This document shows, one piece after another, positions 37,550 to 46,646 of a stretch of 64,000 bases of DNA. The notes below the pieces were generated by a model, which saw nothing but the letters and a program-made list of their open reading frames with translations, was not told where the DNA came from and did no database searches. Where the stretch lies: positions 1,674,001-1,738,000 of the forward strand of contig NZ_CCDL010000001.1 of NCBI RefSeq assembly GCF_000724085.1, given 5' to 3'. Position 1 is the stretch's first letter, and every line of letters starts with the position of its first letter. The position numbers and the translations under genes are program-made. The stretch comes from Oceanobacillus manasiensis. GTDB taxonomy: Bacteria; Bacillota; Bacilli; Bacillales; Amphibacillaceae.

Positions 37550-37584
37550 CGTATTCACATCCTTTCCATTGCTGTGCAACGCAA

Positions 37585-38589
37585 TTATTCATACCGGATC
37601 CTCGGGTCAAAATACTTATACAGGAGGTCAGTTAATAAGTTAACTAATACAAATATGGTCGCGACAACTAATATCGTGCTTTGCACAACCGGATAATCTC
37701 TGCCCAGGACGGCTAAATATACATATCGTCCGATACCTGGCCATGAAAATATCGTTTCCGTAAGCACTGCCCCTCCAAGCAATAGACCAAATTGTAATCC
37801 TATTACCGTAAGAACAGGAAGAAATGCGTTTTTTAAAGCATGACGAAAGATGATCAATCGCGTTTTTAAACCTTTTGCGTCTGCGGTACGAATATAATCC
37901 TGCTTCATTACTTCTAACATACTGGAGCGGGTCATTCGAGCAATAATCGCCATTGGTATAGTTCCCAAAGCGATACCTGGCATTATTAAATGTAAAAAGG
38001 CATCTTTAAATGCACGGAAATTCCCTGTCAGTAGACTATCTAGCAGATAAAAATTTGTTATGGTATTTATTTCAGTACCTGGTGTCAGTCTTCCAGAAGG
38101 GGGGAGAATATTAAGTTTGACAGAGAAGAACCAAATCATCATAAGACCAAGCCAGAAGATGGGGAGTGACACACCAAATAAAGCACCTGTCATACTGATG
38201 TTATCAAACCAGGAATATTGTTTTACTGCTGCAATTACTCCCGCGAGAATTCCAATCGTTACAGCTAGTAACATAGCAAACAAGGTAAGCTCCATGGTTG
38301 CTGGAAGCTTATGTAACAATTCATATCCAATAGATTCCTTTGATTGGATAGATTGTCCCAAATCACCCTGAAGGATATCTCCTACAAAACGTCCGTACTG
38401 AACAATATATGGATCATTTAGTCCCAGCTCTTGGCGAAGTGATTCCAGTTGAGCCTCTGTTGCCTTTTCTCCAAGCATACTGCGTGCAGGATCCCCGGGA
38501 ATTAAGTGAATGAGTGAAAAGGTAATGATGGAAACACCAATAAGGACGGGTATGAGCATCAGTAAGCGTTTGCTAATATATTTAAGCAT
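37585..38589 (-). CDS. appB: Oligopeptide ABC transporter permease (AppB/OppB type)
   Basis: Partner permease of AppC. N-terminal LKYISKRLLMLIPVLIGVSIITFSLIHLIPGDPA is the classic DppB/OppB start (helix 1 plus the PGDPA loop); BPD signature near RTADAKGLKTRLIIFRHALKN; C-terminal YKYFDPRIRYE. About six helices, 334 aa. The ATG at 38589 sits behind AAAGGAGGTGTG. Substrate preference is set by AppA. Confidence 0.9.
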   Translation of the reverse strand: MLKYISKRLLMLIPVLIGVSIITFSLIHLIPGDPARSMLGEKATEAQLESLRQELGLNDPYIVQYGRFVGDILQGDLGQSIQSKESIGYELLHKLPATMELTLFAMLLAVTIGILAGVIAAVKQYSWFDNISMTGALFGVSLPIFWLGLMMIWFFSVKLNILPPSGRLTPGTEINTITNFYLLDSLLTGNFRAFKDAFLHLIMPGIALGTIPMAIIARMTRSSMLEVMKQDYIRTADAKGLKTRLIIFRHALKNAFLPVLTVIGLQFGLLLGGAVLTETIFSWPGIGRYVYLAVLGRDYPVVQSTILVVATIFVLVNLLTDLLYKYFDPRIRYE

Positions 38590-38654
38590 GAAACACACCT
38601 CCTTTTATGGAGTGCTGCCCTGTACATAAAGGCAGCACTCCTGTTCAAAATGAA

Positions 38655-40280
38655 TTACTCTTGAATATCAAGCATATTAAAAGGTTCACTTCCAGTAGAA
38701 TGTGGCACGTAATCACTTACCTTTTGGTTTGCCGCAATTGGAGGCGTCGTATGAGCAATCGGGAACCAAGGCGCATCCTCATGAATTAATTCCTGAGCTT
38801 CCAAATACAGTTCTGTTCGTTTTTCTTGGTCCATCTCTGTTTGTGCAGCTTTAAGCAAATCATGGACTTCATCATTTTTATAGAAAGCAATGTTTCCAGC
38901 TGAACCTACTTTTGCATTGTCTTTATCGAGTAAAACATAAAGGAAATTGTCCGGATCGCCATTGTCACCGGTCCAGCCTAAAAAGGCCATGTCATGTTCC
39001 CCATTTTCTGTGAGGGACAAATGGGTATCCCAGTCGCTTTCGATGATTTCTACGTTAATGTTTACTTCTTTCAACATTTCCTGGATTGCCTGTGCACTCA
39101 CTTTAGGCTGAGGCATGTATGGTCTCGGATTTGAAAACGTATTTAGAGTAATATCAAAACCATCAGCGAATCCTGCTTCAGCAAGTAATTCTTTTGCTTT
39201 TTCAATATCATAGCCATAGTCTTCTATGTCATCATTAAATCCCCATAATGAAGGTGGTAGAGGATTTTTAGCAGGCTTGCCAATACCTTCATATAAAGAA
39301 ACAAGCTTTTCTTTATCAATAGCTAGGTTAATTGCCTGACGAACTTCTTTTTCTGCAAGTGGTCCTTCTTTATCTGTGTTCATCGCCATATAACTAACAT
39401 TCATCGATGGTCGTTCGATAATCTGTAAGTTTTCATCTGCATCAATTGTTTGAATATCCTGTGGGTTTAAACCAGTCATCATATCAATGGAACCTGACTG
39501 CAGTTCCATAAAACGCGCACCGTTATCAGGGATAGTACGGAAGATAACTTTATCTACCTTTGCTGTATCTCCGAAATATTCTTCGTTTTTGATAACCGTA
39601 ATGCTGTCATCTGGAACCCATTCACTAAAAACAAATGGTCCTGTGCCAATAGGGTTTTTAAAATAGTCTTCTCCATGTTCTTCAACTGCTTCAGGGCTGG
39701 CAATTCCGAATGGAGGCATTGCCAGTGTTTGTAGAAATGGAGCATTAGGCTCACTTAAGGTGAAAGTAACTTCGTAGTCACTAGTAGCTTCCACGGATTC
39801 AATGATGCCACCTAAATCCTCTTCCGAAGCTCCAAACATATAACCATAATAGATAAATTCTGCCGATGTCGCCCAGCGCTCGAAATTAAAGACTACGTCC
39901 TCTGCTGTAAATTCACTACCATCATGGAAAGTAACATCATCACGTAACTGAAAAGTCCACGTTAATCCGTCTTCACTTGGGGTCCATTCTGTTGCGAGTG
40001 CTGGTTTTACTTCTGTACTGTCTTCCTCATAACGTACAAGTGTGTCATAAATCTGGTTTGTAACATAAATGGATTCGCCATCTGTTACTTTTGATGGGTC
40101 TAATTGAATGGAATCTGCTCCGCGGCCAAATATGAGTGTTTTATCACCCGTGGCATTTTCAGTATCCTTCTCTTTTCCTGATTCGTTACTAGAATCGCCA
40201 TCATCACCGGTACACGCACTAACAACAAGTAACATCGCAAACAACAAGACCAGTATTCCAAACCATTTTTTGTTTATCAA
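38655..40280 (-). CDS. appA: Peptide-binding lipoprotein of an ABC importer (AppA/OppA type)
   Basis: Extracytoplasmic solute-binding protein, family 5. Residues 1-23 are a lipoprotein signal (NKKWFGILVLLFAMLLVVSAC) with lipobox VSAC, followed by an Asp/Ser/Glu linker. SBP_bac_5 features: DGLTWTFQLRDDVTFHDGSEFTAEDV, NPIGTGPFVF, VRQAINLAID. The best start is TTG at 40280 behind GAGGGGG; an upstream ATG at 40361 would put 27 odd residues before the signal peptide. 541 aa matches AppA. It sits between the ATPase and permease genes, as in B. subtilis app. Confidence 0.9.
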   Translation of the reverse strand: MINKKWFGILVLLFAMLLVVSACTGDDGDSSNESGKEKDTENATGDKTLIFGRGADSIQLDPSKVTDGESIYVTNQIYDTLVRYEEDSTEVKPALATEWTPSEDGLTWTFQLRDDVTFHDGSEFTAEDVVFNFERWATSAEFIYYGYMFGASEEDLGGIIESVEATSDYEVTFTLSEPNAPFLQTLAMPPFGIASPEAVEEHGEDYFKNPIGTGPFVFSEWVPDDSITVIKNEEYFGDTAKVDKVIFRTIPDNGARFMELQSGSIDMMTGLNPQDIQTIDADENLQIIERPSMNVSYMAMNTDKEGPLAEKEVRQAINLAIDKEKLVSLYEGIGKPAKNPLPPSLWGFNDDIEDYGYDIEKAKELLAEAGFADGFDITLNTFSNPRPYMPQPKVSAQAIQEMLKEVNINVEIIESDWDTHLSLTENGEHDMAFLGWTGDNGDPDNFLYVLLDKDNAKVGSAGNIAFYKNDEVHDLLKAAQTEMDQEKRTELYLEAQELIHEDAPWFPIAHTTPPIAANQKVSDYVPHSTGSEPFNMLDIQE

Positions 40281-40330
40281 TATGAATCCCCCTCGTATGA
40301 TTTCTTTCAATGTTTCTAGAAGCAGTATGA

Positions 40331-41311
40331 TTAATTCATCACCTCCTTTGCAAAATGGCAAGCGGCCATTTGCCCTGATAAGGATACTTGTTTCATATTC
40401 GGTTTTTCACTACGACAAATTGCTTCGGCAAATGGACAGCGAGTATGAAACTTACATCCTTTTGGTGGATTGGCTGGTGATGGAAGATCACCTTTTAGGA
40501 TGATTCTCTCCTTTTCTTGATGAGGATTTGCTTTTGGTACAGCAGATAGAAGAGCCTGTGTATAAGGGTGTTTGGGTGATTCATAGACTTCTACTGCATC
40601 GCCAATCTCGACAAGCTCACCTAAATACATGACGGCGACTCGATCACTTATATGGTGGATAACACTTAAATCATGTGCGATAAAAAGGTATGTTAATTTA
40701 AATTCCTCTTGGAGTTCTTCTAACAAGTTTATAACTTGGGCTTGTATGGACACATCCAAGGCGGAGACTGGCTCGTCACATATGACAAGCTCGGGATTTA
40801 GTGCCAAAGATCTGGCAATGCCAATCCGTTGTCTCTGTCCGCCACTGAATTCATGAGGGTAGCGAGACTTATGATAGGAACTCAAGCCAACTACATCTAA
40901 TAAGCGGTTCAGCTTTTCCGTCCGTGTTGCTTTCTCTATCTCAAATATTTTCATTGGCTCCGTAATAATCTGCTCAATTGTTTTCCGTGGATTTAGAGAA
41001 GCATAAGGGTCTTGAAAAATTAGCTGCATTTCCTTACGTAGTTTTCGCATACGTTCTCCACGAAAAGTGGTTATATCCTCTCCTTTATAAATAAGCTGTC
41101 CCTCGGTGGGTTCTGTCAATTTTAATATGGATCTACCCGCAGTAGATTTGCCACAGCCACTTTCCCCGACTAAGCCCAGTGTTTCCCCGTGTTTTATAGA
41201 AAATGAAATACCATCCACTGCTTTTACCATTTCTTTATTTCGCGAAAATAGGGAAGTACCTTTTATAGGAAAATGTTTTTTAAGATTTTTCACTTCCAAT
41301 AATGGTCTCAT
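40331..41311 (-). CDS. appF: Oligopeptide ABC transporter ATP-binding protein (AppF/OppF type)
   Basis: Second ATPase of the importer. Walker A GESGCGKST (near residue 52), signature FSGGQRQRIG, Walker B VICDEPVSALD, switch His in FIAHDLSVIHH, and the OppF-type C-terminal cysteine cluster (CKFHTRCPFAEAIC) that may bind an iron-sulfur cluster. Start ATG 41311 behind AAGGAGGAATCATTC gives 326 aa. The start overlaps the end of appD by 32 bases. Confidence 0.92.
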   Translation of the reverse strand: MRPLLEVKNLKKHFPIKGTSLFSRNKEMVKAVDGISFSIKHGETLGLVGESGCGKSTAGRSILKLTEPTEGQLIYKGEDITTFRGERMRKLRKEMQLIFQDPYASLNPRKTIEQIITEPMKIFEIEKATRTEKLNRLLDVVGLSSYHKSRYPHEFSGGQRQRIGIARSLALNPELVICDEPVSALDVSIQAQVINLLEELQEEFKLTYLFIAHDLSVIHHISDRVAVMYLGELVEIGDAVEVYESPKHPYTQALLSAVPKANPHQEKERIILKGDLPSPANPPKGCKFHTRCPFAEAICRSEKPNMKQVSLSGQMAACHFAKEVMN

Positions 41312-42311
41312 TGAATGATTCCTCCTTGCTGAAAGCGTCGTCATGAAGAAAGCATCTGACAGCATGGCCGTCTGCCACATTTTTTAACAGGGGATCAGAC
41401 TCCAGACAACTCTCCATTGCATATTTACAGCGTGGTGCAAAACTACAGCCAATAGGGAGAGAACGCAGATCAGGTGGCATACCCGTAATAGCTTCTAGTT
41501 TTTGCCTTTTTTCCGTTATTTTGGGGATCGAGTGCATAAGTCCGAGTGTATAAGGGTGTTTTCCATTATCAAAAAGCTTTGTTGTTTCCGTGTATTCTGC
41601 CGGCTTTCCTGCATACATCACCATCACCCTGTCACATACTTCGGCCACTACACCAAGATCATGTGTAATCATAACGATTGCCATATCGAGTTCTTTCTGC
41701 ATTTTTTTAAACAACTCTAAAATTTGCGCTTGAATGGTAACATCCAAAGCGGTAGTTGGCTCATCTGCAATGAGCAGGGAGGGATTACATGATAAAGCGA
41801 TTGCGATCATAACTCGTTGCCTCATGCCCCCACTAAATTCATGTGGGTAATTATGAATTCTATTTTTGGCATCTGGTATTCCAACAAGGTCTAATAACTC
41901 CAATGCCCGAGCAAAAGCTTGTTTTCTAGTTAGCTTTTCATGAGTCAAAATGGTTTCAACCATTTGTTTTTCTACGGTAAGTACTGGGTTAAGTGAAGTC
42001 ATGGGATCCTGAAAAACCATGGCAATTTCTTTTCCTCGAATTGACCGCATCTCTTTAGGAGATTTTTTCAATAAGTTGTCACCCTTAAACAATACTTCTC
42101 CATCCACAATCCGCCCTGGGGGAGAAGGAATTAGACCAAGAATGGATAATGCTGTAATACTTTTTCCTGAACCGGATTCACCGACGATTCCTAGTGTTTC
42201 TCCTGGTTTCACAGAAAAGTCCACCCCATCAACTGCTTTCACCACACCGGATTTGGTAAAAAAATGTGTATGCAGGTTTCTTACTTCAAGAAGTGATGAA
42301 TCATTTTGCAT
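41280..42311 (-). CDS. appD: Oligopeptide ABC transporter ATP-binding protein (AppD/OppD type)
   Basis: First gene of the importer operon. Walker [10 protein letters not shown] (near residue 43), signature [10 protein letters not shown], Walker [13 protein letters not shown], switch His in [11 protein letters not shown], and the OppD-type C-terminal [14 protein letters not shown] cluster. Start ATG 42311 behind GAGGAGGAGTCCT (343 aa). The promoter should lie in the 290 bases before it on the minus strand, where an inverted repeat and a long hairpin are seen. Confidence 0.92.
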   Translation of the reverse strand: MQNDSSLLEVRNLHTHFFTKSGVVKAVDGVDFSVKPGETLGIVGESGSGKSITALSILGLIPSPPGRIVDGEVLFKGDNLLKKSPKEMRSIRGKEIAMVFQDPMTSLNPVLTVEKQMVETILTHEKLTRKQAFARALELLDLVGIPDAKNRIHNYPHEFSGGMRQRVMIAIALSCNPSLLIADEPTTALDVTIQAQILELFKKMQKELDMAIVMITHDLGVVAEVCDRVMVMYAGKPAEYTETTKLFDNGKHPYTLGLMHSIPKITEKRQKLEAITGMPPDLRSLPIGCSFAPRCKYAMESCLESDPLLKNVADGHAVRCFLHDDAFSKEESFNETIIGSEKS

Positions 42312-42451
42312 AGGACTCCTCCTCATAGATTGCTGCTCGTAAATTATATGAAACATGCCCATGGATTAATAACTTACTAGTAAAAAATGGTACTTTCGTT
42401 CCTTTTTTCAAATTAGAGAAGTAAAAAACTTTATCCAGGAAGCAAAGGGTA

Positions 42452-42530
42452 TATAGTTAGAGATTAGAAGTCCTAACTATAAGAAAAACTTAAACACTCG
42501 CTAAAAAATGAGCGAATACGAGTTTTTCTT
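42452..42530. promoter_or_regulatory. Two inverted repeats upstream of appD
   Basis: TATAGTTAG (42452-42460) with CTAACTATA (42473-42481) could be an operator. Next to it AAGAAAAACT (42481-42490) pairs with AGTTTTTCTT (42521-42530), enclosing TCGCT/AGCGA: a two-way terminator-like hairpin. It lies between divergent appD and the tRNA gene, so it does not close a known gene. Confidence 0.45.
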
Positions 42531-42602
42531 TAATAAAATGCTTGTATCTGACATTCAGGGGAGTTATAATAGCCTATGTGTCTTATTTAAGAAATAGAAT
42601 TT

Positions 42603-42678
42603 GCGCCCGTAGCTCAGTCGGATAGAGCACTGGTTTCCGGTACCAGGTTTGTCGGGGGTTCGAATCCCTCCGGGCGCG
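42603..42678 (+). tRNA. tRNA-Arg (anticodon CCG)
   Basis: All four helices are present: acceptor GCGCCCG with CGGGCGC, D-arm GCTC/GAGC, anticodon stem CTGGT/ACCAG with loop TTCCGGT giving anticodon CCG, and T-arm GGGGG/CCCTC with TTCGAAT. Discriminator base G; CCA is not encoded. Reads the CGG arginine codon. Confidence 0.95.
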
Positions 42679-42688
42679 CTATAAAAAG

Positions 42689-42730
42689 AAAGAGACAGCT
42701 TTTGGAAAAAACCAAGAGCTGTCTCTTTTT
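42689..42730. terminator. Bidirectional terminator between tRNA-Arg and aroK
   Basis: AAAGAGACAGCTTTTGG pairs with CCAAGAGCTGTCTCTTT around six A; T-run on the plus strand and A-run on the left serve both converging genes. Confidence 0.88.
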
Positions 42731-42734
42731 GTTC

Positions 42735-43247
42735 TTATAATGAAAGTATTATTTCTTCAGCGGCTTCGTCGATGGATAAATGGTCTGTGTTGATTTTTAG
42801 ATGGTATGTCTGATAGATTTTTTCTCTATCATGGAACAGAGCTTTCATTTCCTCAAGACTCTTCCCTTGTAGGACGGGTCTTGTTTCAATGAGTTGCTCA
42901 CAGCGCTTGACCCATTTTCCCCAAGAAAGCTCTAAGTGAATGACATAACAGTTGGCCATACATATATCTTTCACCTCAGGCTGCAGAAAAGCCCCGCCAC
43001 CTAGAGAAAGAACTTTCTTATCTACCTTACTATATTTATCAATCATTTCCTTTTCTTTCTCCCGAAAATATGCTTCTCCATATTCACGGAAAATTTCCGG
43101 TACAGTGAGCTGATGCACTTTTTCTATCTCTGCATCAATATCGATTAGCTGTCTCCCTGTCTTTTTCGCTAGGGCTTGTCCAATAGAAGTTTTTCCAACA
43201 CCCATAAATCCAGTTAAAGCAATACTTTTTTTATCTTCCCGGTTCAT
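42735..43247 (-). CDS. aroK: Shikimate kinase
   Basis: Adds phosphate from ATP to shikimate, the fifth step to chorismate. Walker A GFMGVGKTS (residues 13-21), the DxD-type IDIDAEIE segment, shikimate-binding FREYGEAYFREKE and GGGAF, and the lid ETRPVL. Start ATG 43247 (MNREDKKS, 170 aa) behind GAGGGTGACG is preferred over the ATG four codons upstream, which would contain this RBS. The next pathway-related gene, aroD, lies divergently 194 bases away. Confidence 0.93.
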   Translation of the reverse strand: MNREDKKSIALTGFMGVGKTSIGQALAKKTGRQLIDIDAEIEKVHQLTVPEIFREYGEAYFREKEKEMIDKYSKVDKKVLSLGGGAFLQPEVKDICMANCYVIHLELSWGKWVKRCEQLIETRPVLQGKSLEEMKALFHDREKIYQTYHLKINTDHLSIDEAAEEIILSL

Positions 43248-43441
43248 CGTCACCCTCATTTCAAAATATGATTTATTCTAGTATAGGGGAAACATCCAAA
43301 TTTGTAACGGTGTTTCTAAATAGATTTGTTTTGATAACGCCGCTTAGATCTACCAAGAAAAACAACTATCAAATTAACTAAAAATATTGTGATAAAGATG
43401 ATAGAATAGTGTTAACTTAATAACCGCGGGAGGGAAAGTAG

Positions 43442-44197
43442 ATGAATCCAATTCAGGTGAGAGACGTTACAGTAGGAGAAGGAATACCTAAGATTATTGT
43501 TCCTTTAATGGGAGCGACAGAGAAGGAACTACTAGAAGAGATTACATACATAGAAGAATTAAAACCTGATTTACTTGAATGGCGTGCTGATTTTTTTCAA
43601 CGTGTCGCTGACTTCTCGGTTGTAGAGCAGATACTTCGCTTATTACGAGAAAAATTACCTGCCATCCCATTAATCTTTACCTTTCGAACGGAACAAGAGG
43701 GCGGAAACTGTCCAATGCATGTAGAAGATTACTTTAACCTGTTAAACGTTGTCCTCGATTCAAATAAGGTGGATCTCATAGATATGGAATTACTCACTGA
43801 TGAGAGCATGCTGCAACAAACGATAGACCATGCAAAGCAGCAAGGTGTAAAAATAATTCTATCAAACCATGAGTTTTCTCATACACCTGCAAAGGAAACC
43901 TTGCTTTTTCGCCTACAAAAGATGGTCTCACTAGGCGCTGATATCTCTAAAATTGCTGTTATGCCACAAAGCGTGAAAGATCTTTTGACATTGTTAGATG
44001 TAACACAGGAGGCAAAAAAATCAGAATGCCCCCTTATTACCATGGCTATGGGGAAATTAGGTTTGTTAAGTCGTCTTTCAGGTGAGGTATTTGGAAGTGC
44101 TGCAACATTTGCTGCAGGAAAGCAAGCTTCAGCTCCAGGTCAGATTTCGGTTGCCGAACTAAGAAAAGCATTACAGATCATTCATCAGCATTCATAA
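43442..44197 (+). CDS. aroD: 3-dehydroquinate dehydratase, type I
   Basis: Class I enzyme that forms 3-dehydroshikimate through a Schiff base, third step of the shikimate pathway. Glu46 in DLLEWRAD, catalytic His143 in LSNHEF and Schiff-base Lys170 in ADISKIAVMP agree with the numbering of the Salmonella enzyme for the last two. 251 aa. RBS GGGAGGGAAAGTAG. Type I enzymes may be biosynthetic or catabolic; the neighbouring aroK favours biosynthesis. Confidence 0.96.
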   Translation: MNPIQVRDVTVGEGIPKIIVPLMGATEKELLEEITYIEELKPDLLEWRADFFQRVADFSVVEQILRLLREKLPAIPLIFTFRTEQEGGNCPMHVEDYFNLLNVVLDSNKVDLIDMELLTDESMLQQTIDHAKQQGVKIILSNHEFSHTPAKETLLFRLQKMVSLGADISKIAVMPQSVKDLLTLLDVTQEAKKSECPLITMAMGKLGLLSRLSGEVFGSAATFAAGKQASAPGQISVAELRKALQIIHQHS

Positions 44198-44216
44198 TAA
44201 TTATTGAGGTGATAAT

Positions 44217-45131
44217 ATGAAACTAGTCAGCTACAGAAAAGAGAAAAATAGCCCGTTTCAAATGGGGGTATTATTAGATACAGATAAAGTACTTGATTTA
44301 CAAGATGCAAATAAGCAACTGGAATTAAGTGGGGAAGCTAGATATGAATTTCCTGCAGATCCGACTGCTTTTTTTACAGGTGGATTCGAAGCTGTAGAAA
44401 AGGCAAGGCAAGTAGTGGCATATGTTGAAAGTAATCAGGTAGAATCAATGCAATTTGACAGGGACGAAGTGGAATTAGGAACACCAATTTCCAAACCAGG
44501 TAAGATCATCTGTGTTGGGAAGAATTATGCCGAGCATGCAGCAGAAATGAAAAGTGACATATCAGAACACCCTGTTTTATTCGCCAAGTTTGCTAATTCC
44601 TTAATTGGCCCAGAGGACGTCATTGTGAAGAGCCCATTAACTAACAAGCTTGATTATGAGGCTGAGTTGACTATTGTAATAGGAAAGGAAGCTTCACATG
44701 TTCAGCAAGAACATGCTGTGGAATATATTTTAGGTTATACCATTGGGAATGACATTTCCGCCCGTGACCTACAAAAACGTACACCACAGTGGTTACAGGG
44801 AAAAACGCTTGATCGAAGTACACCTGTCGGACCTTGGGTTGTGACAGCAGATGAAATTGCTGATCCTGCTAATCTGGAAATAAAGTCATTTGTGAATGGG
44901 GAGAAACGACAATCTTCGAATACAAAGCATCTGATTTTTAATATCCCATACCTTATCGAATTTATCTCTTCCATTATGAAATTAGAAGCGGGGGACATTA
45001 TTCTAACAGGTACACCAAGTGGAGTCGGCCTTGCTATGGACCCACCAGGTTTCTTAAACGATGGCGATTTAGTTACGGTAGAGATTGAGAACATTGGTAA
45101 AATGGAAAACAAGGTTGAGGCTTACGGATAA
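44217..45131 (+). CDS. Fumarylacetoacetate hydrolase (FAH) family protein
   Basis: Metal-dependent enzyme of the FAH family (304 aa), whose members hydrolyse or decarboxylate acylpyruvates and oxaloacetate. The catalytic core starts at about residue 95: ICVGKNYAEHAAEM, metal ligands in LDYEAELTIVIG (E-x-E) and GYTIGNDISARDLQ, then TPVGPWVV and LTGTPSGVGLAM. The N-terminal ~90 residues form the extra domain seen in one subgroup. Specific substrate cannot be told. It follows aroD after 19 bases and ends in a strong terminator, so the two may be cotranscribed. Confidence 0.88.
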   Translation: MKLVSYRKEKNSPFQMGVLLDTDKVLDLQDANKQLELSGEARYEFPADPTAFFTGGFEAVEKARQVVAYVESNQVESMQFDRDEVELGTPISKPGKIICVGKNYAEHAAEMKSDISEHPVLFAKFANSLIGPEDVIVKSPLTNKLDYEAELTIVIGKEASHVQQEHAVEYILGYTIGNDISARDLQKRTPQWLQGKTLDRSTPVGPWVVTADEIADPANLEIKSFVNGEKRQSSNTKHLIFNIPYLIEFISSIMKLEAGDIILTGTPSGVGLAMDPPGFLNDGDLVTVEIENIGKMENKVEAYG

Positions 45132-45183
45132 AAGAGTTTTATCCAATGGCTAACTTACGACATAATCACATATGTAATAACAC

Positions 45184-45220
45184 AAAAGCCTAGTGATCAT
45201 TCAAGATCGCTAGGCTTTTA
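45184..45220. terminator. Bidirectional terminator after the FAH-family gene
   Basis: AAAAGCCTAGTGATC pairs with GATCGCTAGGCTTTT; both strands end in T-runs. Shared with the converging YitT-family gene. Confidence 0.9.
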
Positions 45221-45237
45221 AATGGTATAAACTCTAA

Positions 45238-46104
45238 TCAGTGTCCTTTACTTTTAAACTTGCCTCCATGTACTTCCTGTGTGTCCATAATGGTGGTAAA
45301 GGCAGATGGGTCAATACCATGAACAATAGTTTTTAGCTTGGCCACTTCTAATCTCGTCACCACAACATAGACAACTTCCGTGTCGGTTTCCTGGTAGCTG
45401 TTCTGACCATAAAGCTTGGTGACACCTCTACCAAGCGTTTCCCCTATCTCGTCTGCAATTTCACTTGTTAAATTCGTTACGATAAGGGCGGCTTTTGTTT
45501 CGTTAAAACCTTGCCCTACAGCATCAATCGTCTTGGACGCAATGTAATAGGTTAGAATGGAAAACATTGCCTGTTCCCAACCGAGCACAAAGCCTGCCCA
45601 CAGGAAGATAAATATGTTAATGAACATTACAAATTCCCCGACAGAGAAAGGTATTTTCCTCGATAATATGATACCTAGAATCTCTGTTCCGTCCAATGCG
45701 CCTGAGTTGCGGATGACAATTCCCACACCTGCCCCAAGTGTAAGTCCACCAAATACAGTTGCCAGCAATGTGTCATCTGTTATGGGAGCTATATGGTGCA
45801 ACGAGGATTCCACTATAGCAAGAGCTAAAATACTAAACAGTGAGGAAAATAAAAAATCTTTTCCGAGGCGTTTAAGTCCGGCATACAAGAATGGGATGTT
45901 AATGAGTAAAACGAGGACCCCAAAACTAAAACCGGTTAGATAAGTGATTAATAGAGAGGTACCGATAATCCCGCCGTCAATAATTTCATTTGGTACGAGA
46001 AATAGTTCAATAGATGCAGCTGCTAATGCTGCTCCAAAGAAAAGCATTATATATCTGATGATAAGATGACCAATGCTTTCCTTCTTTCTTTTATTGTGTG
46101 GCAT
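45238..46104 (-). CDS. YitT family membrane protein
   Basis: Protein of 288 aa with about five or six helices in the first ~200 residues (LFFGAALAAASIELFLVPN, IIGTSLLITYLTGFSFGVL, FGGLTLGAGVGIVIRNSGALDG) and a C-terminal DUF2179 domain (about 205-280, YVVVTRLEVAKLKTIVHGIDP). The GALDGTE segment is typical. Bacilli hold several paralogues (YitT, YvjA, YpjC, YqfU) of unknown function, so no symbol is given. It follows the RNase HI-like gene after 18 bases on the same strand. Confidence 0.88.
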   Translation of the reverse strand: MPHNKRKKESIGHLIIRYIMLFFGAALAAASIELFLVPNEIIDGGIIGTSLLITYLTGFSFGVLVLLINIPFLYAGLKRLGKDFLFSSLFSILALAIVESSLHHIAPITDDTLLATVFGGLTLGAGVGIVIRNSGALDGTEILGIILSRKIPFSVGEFVMFINIFIFLWAGFVLGWEQAMFSILTYYIASKTIDAVGQGFNETKAALIVTNLTSEIADEIGETLGRGVTKLYGQNSYQETDTEVVYVVVTRLEVAKLKTIVHGIDPSAFTTIMDTQEVHGGKFKSKGH

Positions 46105-46122
46105 AAAGCAAACTCCTTTTGT

Positions 46123-46515
46123 TTAGATCATATCGTTAATAGCCCGCTTTGCGAGTCTGTCTGCATGAGGGTTCTGTTTTTCAGGTATCCATTTAATAAA
46201 TAAATAAGAAAACGCAGTTGATTTTTGATTGATTTGCTCCAAAAATGGCTTAAAATTTTGATTGCGAGTAAAATTCTTTTCTACGACATCTACTACTAAT
46301 TTTGAATCAGAGCGAATGGAGATAATTTCACCAGGAAATCTCTCTTCACAAATTTCCAATGCTTTTATCACTGCAAGAAACTCTGCCTCATGGTTGGAGA
46401 GTTCACCTAATGGAATGGCATACTCAAACTTATTCTTGCCCTGTTTTATGTATATACCTGCACCGCTAGTGCCTGGATCTCCGCGGGAGGCGCCATCTGT
46501 ATACACTTCAATCAT
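46123..46515 (-). CDS. Ribonuclease HI family protein
   Basis: RNase H fold of 131 aa with the four acidic residues of the active site: Asp in VYTDGASRGDPG, Glu in SNHEAEFLAV, Asp in RSDSKLVVD and Asp in HADRLAKRA. It matches the short Gram-positive subgroup (YpdQ/YpeP-like), some of which lack RNase H activity in tests, so activity is uncertain. Start ATG 46515 (MIEVYTDG) behind GCAGGAGAAC; an upstream frame start at 46569 is rejected. Probably one operon with the YitT-family gene. Confidence 0.88.
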   Translation of the reverse strand: MIEVYTDGASRGDPGTSGAGIYIKQGKNKFEYAIPLGELSNHEAEFLAVIKALEICEERFPGEIISIRSDSKLVVDVVEKNFTRNQNFKPFLEQINQKSTAFSYLFIKWIPEKQNPHADRLAKRAINDMI

Positions 46516-46646
46516 GTTCTCCTGCAACTCCTTTAATAGATATATTTTATTATAGCCAGAAATAGACAACAGAGTAAATGAGAAAGCAGTGCGTGACAGT
46601 CACAAACAAGTGTGCCAAAATATAATTGGGAACAGGGGTGGGAGAA

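Noticed and set aside
36600-38400. Plus-strand open frames of about 60-130 codons over appB and appC
   Set aside because: They are antisense shadows of the permease genes; the minus-strand frames carry clear ABC permease motifs.
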